Part shown: piece by piece, positions 1-7,402 of the stretch | How positions within the stretch are numbered: the first letter of the stretch is position 1 | Layout of the letters: every line of letters begins with the position of its first letter | Source of the DNA: Candidatus Amesbacteria bacterium RBG_19FT_COMBO_48_16 | Lineage (GTDB): Bacteria; Patescibacteriota; Microgenomatia; CAZETR01; Amesbacteraceae | Assembly (NCBI GenBank): GCA_001775555.1 | Contig: MEXE01000015.1 | Coordinates: 1 to 9,828 of the forward strand | Length of the DNA: 9,828 nt | Reading direction: 5' to 3' | The notes under the pieces: model-generated | The model's database searches: none | What the model was told of the DNA's origin: nothing | Seen by the model: only the letters and a program-made list of their open reading frames with translations | Program-made: the position numbers and the translations under genes

Positions 1-1
1 A

Positions 2-791
2 AATCTGCCTGAATATGAAAAAAAGGGAAGAGTGAAAATATACCGTATTCCCCTACCGGATGGAGTAGGGGAGAAGGCGAAAAAATGGTGGATCTGGAAA
101 TGGTGGTTAACCAATCTTCGATTAATAAAACAAGCGGATATTATTCACATCCATGATGTCTTCTTCTGGTTTTTGCCTTTCAGACTCCCTTACCGGTCAA
201 AAAAAGTATTTATCACCTTTCATGGATATGAAGGGTTCAATCCTCCTTCAGTAAGAAAGATATTTTGGCACAAACTGGCAGAATATCTCACCCGAGGCAA
301 TATTTGCATCGGTGATTTTCACCAAAAGTGGTACCAAGTCAAACCGGATTTTGTTTCATATGGCGCAGCATAGCAAGATAATTATTGGAACCCAGGCAAA
401 AGCAATTTTCATCGGCCGACTGGACGAAGACACAGGAATAGCCGCATACCGCCGTCTGGCGAAGCTCCGGCATATCAAACTTGTTGAATATACCAACACC
501 CCCGACGCAGCCAAATTCTTACCCCTTTTTGACTATGCCTTCGTATCCCGCTATCTTACTATTCTGGAAGCCTTAAAAGCAGGTATTGCTGTCTTTGCTC
601 ATTACAACAACCCTATCAAGTATGATTACTTGACCCTTACTCCATTTGTCAAATATATCCATATATTTTCCGACCCCCTTACAGTGAACCTCAAAATAGA
701 TCCGGGGGAAATTTCTCAAGGCCAAAAGTGGGCAAGAACTCAAACTTGGTCTAAATTAGCCAAAGTGTATGAAAGATTATGGCAAAAATAA
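2..791 (+). pseudogene. GT-B family 4 glycosyltransferase, 5' partial and frameshifted
   Basis: This is a sugar transferase of the GT4 (GT-B fold) type, acting at the cytoplasmic face on a nucleotide-sugar donor. The reading frame is open from base 2, and the residues before the GTG at 32 read like normal GT4 sequence (NLPEYEKKGRVKIYRIPLP), so the true start lies left of the window. The N-terminal domain shows ADIIHIHD, TFHGYEG and ICIGDFHQKWY and reaches PDFVSYGAA, where it meets TAG at 371-373. The C-terminal domain continues in the next frame (SKIIIGTQAKAIFIGRLDEDTG) and ends at 789-791 after a donor-domain segment, YLTILEALKAGIAVFAHYNN. Dropping one base around 371 joins the halves without a gap. 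The first Glu of the usual E-x7-E motif is absent. It overlaps the next gene by 13 bases. It may be a true pseudogene or a sequencing/assembly indel; the family call is firm, the exact sugar unknown. Confidence 0.8.
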
Positions 792-1705
792 AATTTCCCC
801 GCATTGCCGTCGTCGTTACCGTCCTCAATGAAGAATCCGTAATTAATCTTCTCCTGGCTGCATTAAAAAGACAAACTATCACACCTTCCGAAATTATATT
901 TGTAGATGGCGGATCTACTGACAAAACCGTCCGGATATTACGGTCCGAACATATTAAGTTCCTCATCAAACCCGGAAATCGCTCCGTCGGTCGAAATTTT
1001 GCTGTTTCTCACACCACCAGCCCGCTTATCGCCTTTACTGATGCCGGTTGTATTCCGGATGATGATTGGCTGGAGCAGCTGGCAAAACCGTTTTCAGACT
1101 CCTCGGTTCAGATTGTCAGCGGTTATTATCGGGGTTTGCCTCAAAACACTTTCCAAAAATGTCTCATTCCTTACGTTTTGGTTATGCCCGATCTTGTTCA
1201 TAAATCGGAGTTTTTCCCTTCCACCCGCTCTATGGCTTTGCGCCGGTCGGTCTGGGACAAATCCGGCGGATTTGATTTGCATCTCTGGCATAACGAGGAT
1301 TATGCATTTGCTCACAAATTAAAAAAACTAGGGTTTAATTTCACTTTTGCAAAGCCAGCTGTAGTTTCCTGGCTTCCCAGAAAAGACCTCAGATCAGCCA
1401 CCTGGATGTTTATGCGTTTCGCTATCGGCGATATTCAGGCAGGAATTATTAGGCCTGGTGTTACCCGCCTGGCAATTCGCTATCTGGTGGCAATTTACAT
1501 TTTCTTTCTCGGACTACAGACCAGGATATTTCTAAGCTTTTTTATAATTTTATTTTTCTGCTACTTATTGTGGTCTATTAAAAAAAATTACAAATACGTG
1601 CGCGATATCCGGGCTGTTTTCTGGCTGCCGGTTCTTCAGCTTACAGCCGATTTTGCAATTCTGTTCGGGTCTCTTGTAGGTTTATTGTCCAGAATAAGTT
1701 CATGA
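779..1705 (+). CDS. Family 2 glycosyltransferase with C-terminal membrane helices
   Basis: GT-A fold inverting glycosyltransferase, 308 residues, likely adding one sugar to a lipid-linked acceptor at the inner membrane face. The N-terminus has the classic VVVTVLNEE strand, then DGGSTD at residues 43-48 (nucleotide binding), TDAGC at 87-91 in the position of the metal-binding DxD, SGGFD at 162-166 and NED at 172-174, where the catalytic base is expected. The last 75 residues are hydrophobic and give about three helices (roughly 233-247, 250-266, 281-303), anchoring it to the membrane. The ATG lies inside the end of the broken GT4 gene, with only a weak GAAAG before it, which suggests translational coupling. 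The stop overlaps the flippase start in ATGA. The family assignment is secure from motifs; donor and acceptor cannot be read from sequence. Confidence 0.9.
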   Translation: MAKIKFPRIAVVVTVLNEESVINLLLAALKRQTITPSEIIFVDGGSTDKTVRILRSEHIKFLIKPGNRSVGRNFAVSHTTSPLIAFTDAGCIPDDDWLEQLAKPFSDSSVQIVSGYYRGLPQNTFQKCLIPYVLVMPDLVHKSEFFPSTRSMALRRSVWDKSGGFDLHLWHNEDYAFAHKLKKLGFNFTFAKPAVVSWLPRKDLRSATWMFMRFAIGDIQAGIIRPGVTRLAIRYLVAIYIFFLGLQTRIFLSFFIILFFCYLLWSIKKNYKYVRDIRAVFWLPVLQLTADFAILFGSLVGLLSRISS

Positions 1706-2928
1706 ATTATTTCAAAACGACTCTGTCAGGCCTCACTTGGACCGCGGGCCAAAGAGGAGGGGTCAGAGGATTTAATATATTAAAGACTGTTCTTTTAGCC
1801 CGGCTTTTAACTCCCGCTCAATTTGGTTTTTTCGGAATTAGCGCAATCTCACTTGGTCTTTTAGATATTGCCACCGAAACCGGCATCAATGTTTTTTTAC
1901 TCCAGGAAAATGACAGCTGGACGGATTATGTGGATACTGCTTGGGTAATATCTATTCTTCGCGGTCTGTTTATATTTTTACTTATTATGATTACTGCACC
2001 GGCAGTTGCAGGTTTTTTTAGCTCTCCTCAGTCTCTTTACCTTCTTTACCTTATTAGCTTAGTCCCGTTTATTAGAGGTTTTATAAACCCCTCCTGTATC
2101 CGATTCCAAAAACAGCTCCAGTTCCGTCAAGAGTTTTATTATCGGTCTATTCTTATCCTGGTTGAAACTCTTATTACCGTCATTTTAGGACTTTATCTTC
2201 GCTCCGCCCAAGCTCTGGTCTGGGGTTTGACCGGCTCGGCAGCACTAGAAGTAGCTCTTTCATTTTTTATTTTCTCTCCCCGCCCCAGGTTACAATTCCA
2301 GCCTGACCAGGCCAGGATTATTCTCAGTCGGGGGAAGTGGGTAACCGGATTCGGCCTGCTTAATTATATTTTTACCAACCTGGACAACATCGTAGTCGGC
2401 CGGTTATTGGGTAGCGCCTCTCTGGGTATCTATCAAAATTCCTACCGCATCTCTACAGTACCTTTGACCGAAATAAATGATGTTTTTTACAAAGTGACTT
2501 TTCCCGTCTTCACCCAAATGAAGGCCCGGAACCGGAGTCTGTATCCGGCTGCAGTCAGGTCTATCTTGGCAGTTTCTGTACCGGTGGTTTTCGTCGGCCT
2601 GGGTATAGCTTTCTTTGCCGGTCCCCTGGTCAGACTTTTATTAGGTCCCGGCTGGGAAGCGGCTATCGGTCCCATTCGGATCCTATCCTATTTGGGTATC
2701 GTCCGGGGGATTTCCCTTTCGGTCAACTCTCTTTTTATGGCTCTCAAAAAACAAGTTTTTGTCACTTTCACCTCATTCATTTCCGTTTTCGGTCTGGGAA
2801 TTACACTGGTTCCTTTGGTTCATCGTTTTGGCCTTTTAGGTGCTGCCTACTCGGCACTGATTGGCAGTCTTCTGGCTTTTCCGGTAAGTTTCTTTTTGGC
2901 GGCTCGCACCTTAAAATATGCCAGATAA
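1702..2928 (+). CDS. Wzx-type polysaccharide flippase (MOP superfamily)
   Basis: A 408-residue polytopic membrane protein of the polysaccharide transporter family (Wzx/WzxC/TuaB-like), expected to move undecaprenyl-linked oligosaccharide from the inner to the outer leaflet. Visible hallmarks are the N-terminal amphipathic start and LLTPAQFGFFG at residues 35-45, the mid-protein DNIVVGRLLG at 228-237 followed by GIYQNSYRI at 242-250 (start of the second half), and about 12 hydrophobic segments, including 84-103, 112-126, 150-166, 172-191, 287-304, 351-371 and 380-400. It is at the short end for the family; WzxC-like members often carry two further C-terminal helices. It starts within an ATGA overlap with the upstream transferase and has no Shine-Dalgarno sequence. 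Its presence indicates that the neighbouring transferases build a lipid-linked unit in the cytoplasm. The substrate is unknown. Confidence 0.9.
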   Translation: MNYFKTTLSGLTWTAGQRGGVRGFNILKTVLLARLLTPAQFGFFGISAISLGLLDIATETGINVFLLQENDSWTDYVDTAWVISILRGLFIFLLIMITAPAVAGFFSSPQSLYLLYLISLVPFIRGFINPSCIRFQKQLQFRQEFYYRSILILVETLITVILGLYLRSAQALVWGLTGSAALEVALSFFIFSPRPRLQFQPDQARIILSRGKWVTGFGLLNYIFTNLDNIVVGRLLGSASLGIYQNSYRISTVPLTEINDVFYKVTFPVFTQMKARNRSLYPAAVRSILAVSVPVVFVGLGIAFFAGPLVRLLLGPGWEAAIGPIRILSYLGIVRGISLSVNSLFMALKKQVFVTFTSFISVFGLGITLVPLVHRFGLLGAAYSALIGSLLAFPVSFFLAARTLKYAR

Positions 2929-4546
2929 ACTTCGTCTCAATCTGGGTTGCGGCCGTGATTACCGTCCTGGTTTCACCAACATTGATGTCCGTCCCGATGT
3001 GGGGGCTGATTTGGTATATGACATTACTTCCCCCTTGCCTTTCCCCGACGCTTCAGCCGCCGAAGTGGTCGCCCAGGATATTCTGGAGCATTTGACGGCA
3101 GCAGAGCAGGGAAGAGTGCTGACGGAAATACATCGGTTGCTGATTCCCGGTGGTGAGTTGACTGTCCGCATCCCCAATTTGGATGAAATTATCTCTCGGT
3201 TTGCAGAGGATCCCGATACCCGAAACCTATTCCTTTATGGTGACACTCGCCCTGCAGGTTCCTGGGGAGTTCACAAATCCGGTCACAGCCTGCATTCCTT
3301 TACCGCTTTGGCTCTCAAGAACGGTTTGCAGGTCAAAAAAATTACCCCCCTTGATACCAATTGGGAGTTGGTATTGACTCAGACGTCTCCCCCTCGTCCC
3401 CACAGCATATTGTTTATCAATCAGACTCTTGGTCGGGGAGGGGCGGAAACTTTTAATACCGGTCTTTTATCCTGGCTGAATCGTCATGGGTTAAAGGTGA
3501 AAGCCTGGACCACCAATTCCTCTTTCAACCGTCAATTGTCAGACAGTGGGATCTTAGCCTGCCGTATCCCTTTGGTTATCGACCTGATAGGGGATTGGAA
3601 AGGGTTAATCAAAGGCCTGGTTTCGTTCCCCTTGGGGGTTTTTTATTATTTACGCCTGATTTTCCAAAATAGGCGGGTCGACGTCATTCTTTTGACCGGA
3701 TATATCGAGAAAATCATTGTCACCCCCTTAGCTTTCCTGTGGCACTTGCCCGTAGTCTGGGTTGAGTTTGGTCCGCTGTCAAGTGTGTTTGCCAAGTTTT
3801 TTGGTCTGCCGAAATTTTTTTACCGCGCAGTCAGCCGCCTACCGGACGCCGTGATTTACCCAAGTTACCATTCTTTATCAGCCAACACCGCGATTTCCCA
3901 GGTCAGCTCTTCCCGTTCTCATGTAGTGCCCTGCGCGGTTGTGGATCCTGGAGGCCCGAAACCAAAACCCGAAAAACACACTGTTTGTTGTGTTTCCCGC
4001 CTGGAATCCGGCAAAGGACAGGATCTGCTCATTCAGTCGTGGGTGGATGTTATCAAAAAATTTCCGACAGCGAAATTAACTATCATCGGCGAAGGAGCTC
4101 AATATCTGGCATTAAAATTACAGATAAAAAATCTCCGGTTACAGTCCTGCGTTACTCTTACCGGTTGGGTACCTGACCCGCGGATATATCTGGCGCGGGC
4201 TCAAATTTGTGTTTTCCCCAGTCTGTGGCCTTTGGAGGGATTTGGTTTGGTTGCCCTGGAAGCTATGGCCATGTCCCGGCCGGTGGTTGGGTTCAAATAC
4301 GGACCTCTTTCTGAAATCATCACTCCCAAAACCGGCATTCTTGTTGCCTCAGGTGACACCCGCGCTCTGGCTCAAGCCATCTGTTCCCTGCTTGCTAACT
4401 CTTCTCTCTCTTCCCGCCTGGGTCAGGCCGGCAGGCGCAGGTTTCATAAGTTTTTTACTTTTGCTCGGGTTGGTCCCCGTTATCAGGATTTATTTGCACA
4501 AGTTTTAGCTCAAAAATTCGCTTCCCGGCTAATTTCCAGCTTATGA
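2918..4546 (+). CDS. Fusion: SAM methyltransferase + GT4 glycosyltransferase
   Basis: A 542-residue two-domain protein. Residues 1-157 are a class I SAM-dependent methyltransferase of the COG4627/Methyltransf_11 kind: motif I LNLGCG at 7-12, acidic NID at 21-23, DILEHL at 54-59, and PGGELTVRIPN at 77-87. After a linker of only about five residues (PPRPH), a complete GT-B family 4 glycosyltransferase begins at about 163: glycine loop GRGGAE at 172-177, RLESGKG at 361-367, and the E-x7-E donor motif with Glu440 and Glu448 in PLEGFGLVALEAMA. Each domain looks complete. The likely role is sugar addition plus methylation of the same or a neighbouring residue, for example as a chain cap; that is inference. 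It overlaps the flippase by 11 bases and the next gene in ATGA, with no Shine-Dalgarno sequence. No stop or frame change is seen at the junction (about 3389-3406), so the fusion is continuous as sequenced. Confidence 0.9.
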   Translation: MPDKLRLNLGCGRDYRPGFTNIDVRPDVGADLVYDITSPLPFPDASAAEVVAQDILEHLTAAEQGRVLTEIHRLLIPGGELTVRIPNLDEIISRFAEDPDTRNLFLYGDTRPAGSWGVHKSGHSLHSFTALALKNGLQVKKITPLDTNWELVLTQTSPPRPHSILFINQTLGRGGAETFNTGLLSWLNRHGLKVKAWTTNSSFNRQLSDSGILACRIPLVIDLIGDWKGLIKGLVSFPLGVFYYLRLIFQNRRVDVILLTGYIEKIIVTPLAFLWHLPVVWVEFGPLSSVFAKFFGLPKFFYRAVSRLPDAVIYPSYHSLSANTAISQVSSSRSHVVPCAVVDPGGPKPKPEKHTVCCVSRLESGKGQDLLIQSWVDVIKKFPTAKLTIIGEGAQYLALKLQIKNLRLQSCVTLTGWVPDPRIYLARAQICVFPSLWPLEGFGLVALEAMAMSRPVVGFKYGPLSEIITPKTGILVASGDTRALAQAICSLLANSSLSSRLGQAGRRRFHKFFTFARVGPRYQDLFAQVLAQKFASRLISSL

Positions 4547-5502
4547 TATTTTTCGGGGATCAGGCTTGGTTTTATCTCTCGGCTCGTGATGCCCTGCTGA
4601 CAGGGCGTTTACCCCTGGTGGGAATTACCTCCAGCATCGTCTGGCTGCATCAGGGCCCTTTATGGACATATTTACTTATTCCGGTATTAGCTTTATCCGG
4701 GTTTCACCCCGTTTCCGGCTCAATATTGGTGAGTTTTTTCAACATTTTGGCCGCAGTCCTGCTTTATTTCCTGGCCAAATTCTGGTGGGGACATAAGGCC
4801 GGTCTGATTGCGGCATTTCTGTTTGTTTTCAATCCCATGGCCAAAATTTACTTCTCCCTGGCCTATCACACCTCTCTTCTGCCTTTGTTTACGCTTATCT
4901 TTCTCTGGTGTCTGGTTTTGCGCCGCCATTTTCTTTCCGGCCTTTTCCTGGGTTTTTTATACCAGCTCCACCTGCTCACATTTATTTTCTGGCCGCTGGT
5001 CTTGTTCAAGCTTGATTTTAAAATATTTTTGGGATTCACTATCGGAATATTACCTTTTATACTTTTCAGTCCGCTTCAGACTTTTGGCATCTTTGTCTGG
5101 TTTGGCAAGCACCTCTTTTCCGGCTTTTCGGGTACGACCGTTCTTTCCGAAGCCTATCTCATGGTTTTTCTCACCCCGGCGATTCTTATTCTCTCCAGGA
5201 TTTTCATCCGGCTTCCCCGAATCGTGTTTATTTTGACCGTTGTTTTTTTGTTAATTGGATATTGGAAATTGAATATTAATAAATACGGCCCCCTCCTTTC
5301 CCGGCGTATTTCCCTTTCCCGCCAGATTCTTGGCAAGAGTAGTACCCTGCTTCCGAAAATATTTATAGCCGGTCCCGGGGCGCAATATTCCACCTCTTCT
5401 TATCCTTATATTTATTTGCTCTGGTGGCTGGGAAACCCTGCCGGATTTAATTCTGTCTTCCAAATCCTCGAAGAATCTCAGACGTTTCAGGTGCTAAAAT
5501 AG
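4543..5502 (+). CDS. GT39/PMT-like membrane glycosyltransferase, apparently N-terminally shortened
   Basis: A 319-residue polytopic protein resembling the dolichyl/polyprenyl-phosphate sugar-dependent (GT-C fold) transferases, which act on the outer face of the membrane. The key evidence is the N-terminal GDQAWFYLSARD (residues 5-16), where the catalytic Asp of the first extracytoplasmic loop is expected (Asp6), then LPLVGITSS and LHQGPLWTYLL, followed by about seven helices (roughly 38-52, 59-79, 86-96, 111-126, 130-155, 160-185, 202-240). A short non-membrane tail ends the protein. Family members usually have a membrane helix before the Asp motif and are 400-500 residues or more; here the ATG sits five residues before Asp6 and that helix is missing. 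The ATG is in an ATGA overlap with the upstream stop. It may be non-functional, or start at an unusual upstream codon. The family call is moderate, resting on the N-terminal motif and topology. Confidence 0.72.
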   Translation: MIFFGDQAWFYLSARDALLTGRLPLVGITSSIVWLHQGPLWTYLLIPVLALSGFHPVSGSILVSFFNILAAVLLYFLAKFWWGHKAGLIAAFLFVFNPMAKIYFSLAYHTSLLPLFTLIFLWCLVLRRHFLSGLFLGFLYQLHLLTFIFWPLVLFKLDFKIFLGFTIGILPFILFSPLQTFGIFVWFGKHLFSGFSGTTVLSEAYLMVFLTPAILILSRIFIRLPRIVFILTVVFLLIGYWKLNINKYGPLLSRRISLSRQILGKSSTLLPKIFIAGPGAQYSTSSYPYIYLLWWLGNPAGFNSVFQILEESQTFQVLK

Positions 5503-5507
5503 CTTTG

Positions 5508-6260
5508 ATGCTGACAGCCGTAATCCTGGCCAAAAACGAAGCTCGCAATCTTCCCGCTTGTCTGAAATCTCTCCAGTTTGCTGATCAGATTTTGGTTATC
5601 GATGACAACTCCGCGGACCAGACGGTTCAAATTGCCAAAAAACATGGTGCCCGGGCAATCACCCATCCGCTTTCCGGGGATTATGCCGCCCAGCACAATT
5701 TCGCGATCAGCGCAGTCAAATCCGGTTGGATACTTTTTGTGGATGCCGATGAGAGGGTTTCTCAGCCACTTGCCGCGGAAATAACCCAAGCTATTACCCG
5801 GATAGAGTACACAGGTTATTACCTCCGTCGGCTGGATCAGTTGTGGGGCAGGCAGCTTCACTATGGTGATACGGGTCGGGTTTGGCTTTTACGCCTGGCC
5901 CGAAAAGGCGCCGGCCAGTGGTCAGGTCGTGTCCACGAAACCTGGAATATTATCGGCCGCACCAAGCGCCTCAAATCCCCTCTGGATCATTTACCTCACC
6001 CGTCGGTGGTGGATTTCTTGCATCGGATAAATTTCTATTCCACTCTCAGGGCGGAAGAGTTGCAGACTCAGGGTAAAAAAAGTTCTCTTGTGCAAATCAT
6101 ATTTTACCCCCTTTTCAAATTCCTCCGTCTTTACATCCTCTCACTGGGATTTCTCGATGGTATTCAAGGTTTTATCCACGCCATGATGATGGCTTTCTAC
6201 TCCTTTTTGGTTCGCGGTAAGCTTTGGTTGCTGTCTAAAGATATACCGGGGCACCAATGA
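5508..6260 (+). CDS. Family 2 glycosyltransferase, WaaE/KdtX-like
   Basis: A 250-residue GT-A transferase of the type that extends LPS-core or capsule-like glycans. It shows the N-terminal AVILAKNEARNL, DDNSAD at residues 32-37, the metal-binding DADER at 79-83, and GRVHE at 140-144, a motif typical of the WaaE-like branch, where it contributes to acceptor or catalytic chemistry. The C-terminal 60 residues (IIFYPLFKFLRLYI, GFLDGIQGF) form the amphipathic membrane-associated tail of this branch. I chose the ATG at 5508 over an in-frame TTG one codon upstream because it aligns with the usual MLTAVILAKNE start. It lies 5 bases after the previous stop; an AGGTG 14 bases upstream is too far to be a good ribosome site. 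The stop overlaps the next ATG in ATGA. Substrate unknown. Confidence 0.9.
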   Translation: MLTAVILAKNEARNLPACLKSLQFADQILVIDDNSADQTVQIAKKHGARAITHPLSGDYAAQHNFAISAVKSGWILFVDADERVSQPLAAEITQAITRIEYTGYYLRRLDQLWGRQLHYGDTGRVWLLRLARKGAGQWSGRVHETWNIIGRTKRLKSPLDHLPHPSVVDFLHRINFYSTLRAEELQTQGKKSSLVQIIFYPLFKFLRLYILSLGFLDGIQGFIHAMMMAFYSFLVRGKLWLLSKDIPGHQ

Positions 6261-7402
6261 ACACCAAAGCGGTAATTTTCGGCTTATTAATCACATCGTT
6301 CATCATCGGAAATATCTATCGCTTTTCCTTCTTTTCCCCTCAGGTACGGATCTCATTTTTAGACATTAGCGTAATCATCCTCACTATCGTGTCATTGGTG
6401 CGAAATAAAGGCAGAATTATAATCAAACCGGTTGCAGTTTTCGCCGTTGTTTCCCTTTTTTCTCTGTTGCTTTCGACCCGGTATGGATTACCAGCTCAGA
6501 TGATCGGCAGTTTTTACTGGTTGCGCTGGGTAATGTACACCAGTCTCCCGATTTTGTTTGCCAACTCCGTTTCTTCCCTATCCCTGAGGCGATTAATGAT
6601 AATTCTCAGTCTGGTAATTATCAGCGTTTCTTGGCTGCAGTATATCTATTTCCCGGATATTCGTCCCTGGTTCTATCTGGGGTGGGATTTGCATTATTAT
6701 CGTGTGGCCGGGTCGTTCCTGGACCCCGGTTTCACCGGCCTGATGCTGGTTTTTATCCTGATTTACCTGTCGATTTCTCCCCTTCGATCTCTTCCGGTTT
6801 CTTCTCTGTTATGGGGTTTAGCCTATTTGGGCTTAGCCCTGACCTATTCGCGCAGCAGCTACTTAGCTTTTCTCGTCGCTATGGCCTACATCGCCCGAAT
6901 TAGACACTCGTGGAAATTCTTCAGCCTGGTCCTTTTATTGTTTATTATTACCATCTACTTTCTCCCCCGTTCCCCCGACGGTGAAGGTGTCAAACTCGAA
7001 CGTACCCGGTCTATTCAAGCTCGGTTGGACAGTTGGCGCAATGGTTTGATAATTTGGCGTGACCATCCGCTGTTGGGAGTGGGTTTCAACGTCTATCGCT
7101 ATGCCCAAAAAGAATACGGCTTTATAACTTCCGCAGACTGGCAGCAGACTCATGCCGGATCCGGCGTGGATTCCTCCTTGCTGTTTGTGGGTGCGACTAC
7201 CGGGATAATCGGTTTGGCCGCATACCTGTATTATCTCCGCTATCTTTATTCCGTTTCATCTCCACTCCTTCGGGCTAGCCTTCTGGCGGTATTATCCCAC
7301 AGTCTTTTCCTCAATTCCTTTTTCTATCCCTTCGTCCTGGTTTGGCTTAGCCTGATTTTCGTTTTCTCTAAGGCTGATATATCACCGCCACTTCATTCTT
7401 AG
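6257..7402 (+). CDS. O-antigen ligase/polymerase-like membrane protein (Wzy_C type)
   Basis: A 381-residue polytopic protein of the O-antigen ligase (WaaL/Wzy_C) superfamily, GT-C-like enzymes that transfer or polymerise a lipid-linked glycan on the outer face of the membrane. Evidence: around ten hydrophobic segments; the conserved YSRSSY at residues 197-202 ending a helix; a large extracytoplasmic loop with RLDSWRNGLIIW and HPLLGVGFN (270-278), which is the Wzy_C signature; and His299 in THAGSGVDSSLL, in the place of the loop histidine seen in ligases. It is the last gene of the operon and starts in an ATGA overlap; GGGG five bases upstream is a weak ribosome site at best. The 3' end overlaps an opposing gene by 35 bases. 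With a flippase in the same operon it could be the Wzy polymerase or a ligase to protein or lipid; sequence alone does not decide. Confidence 0.85.
   Translation: MNTKAVIFGLLITSFIIGNIYRFSFFSPQVRISFLDISVIILTIVSLVRNKGRIIIKPVAVFAVVSLFSLLLSTRYGLPAQMIGSFYWLRWVMYTSLPILFANSVSSLSLRRLMIILSLVIISVSWLQYIYFPDIRPWFYLGWDLHYYRVAGSFLDPGFTGLMLVFILIYLSISPLRSLPVSSLLWGLAYLGLALTYSRSSYLAFLVAMAYIARIRHSWKFFSLVLLLFIITIYFLPRSPDGEGVKLERTRSIQARLDSWRNGLIIWRDHPLLGVGFNVYRYAQKEYGFITSADWQQTHAGSGVDSSLLFVGATTGIIGLAAYLYYLRYLYSVSSPLLRASLLAVLSHSLFLNSFFYPFVLVWLSLIFVFSKADISPPLHS

Noticed and set aside
360..376. Programmed +1 frameshift at GCA TAG C
   Set aside because: It superficially resembles the stop-then-C context of the release factor 2 site, but there is no slippery codon (GCA would have to re-pair on CAT) and no internal SD-like stimulator.
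312..791. The C-terminal half of the first glycosyltransferase as an independent gene starting at ATG 312
   Set aside because: Its first 20 residues overlap the N-terminal half out of frame and have no domain similarity, whereas joining the frames near 371 gives one normal GT-B protein.
4209..4508. A 99-residue + strand frame inside the glycosyltransferase domain of the fusion gene
   Set aside because: It is a shadow frame of the E-x7-E region of the fusion protein, with no domain signal of its own.
5154..5861. Minus-strand open frames opposite the GT39-like and second GT2 genes
   Set aside because: They have no recognisable motifs, lie antisense to genes with clear family motifs, and overlap each other.
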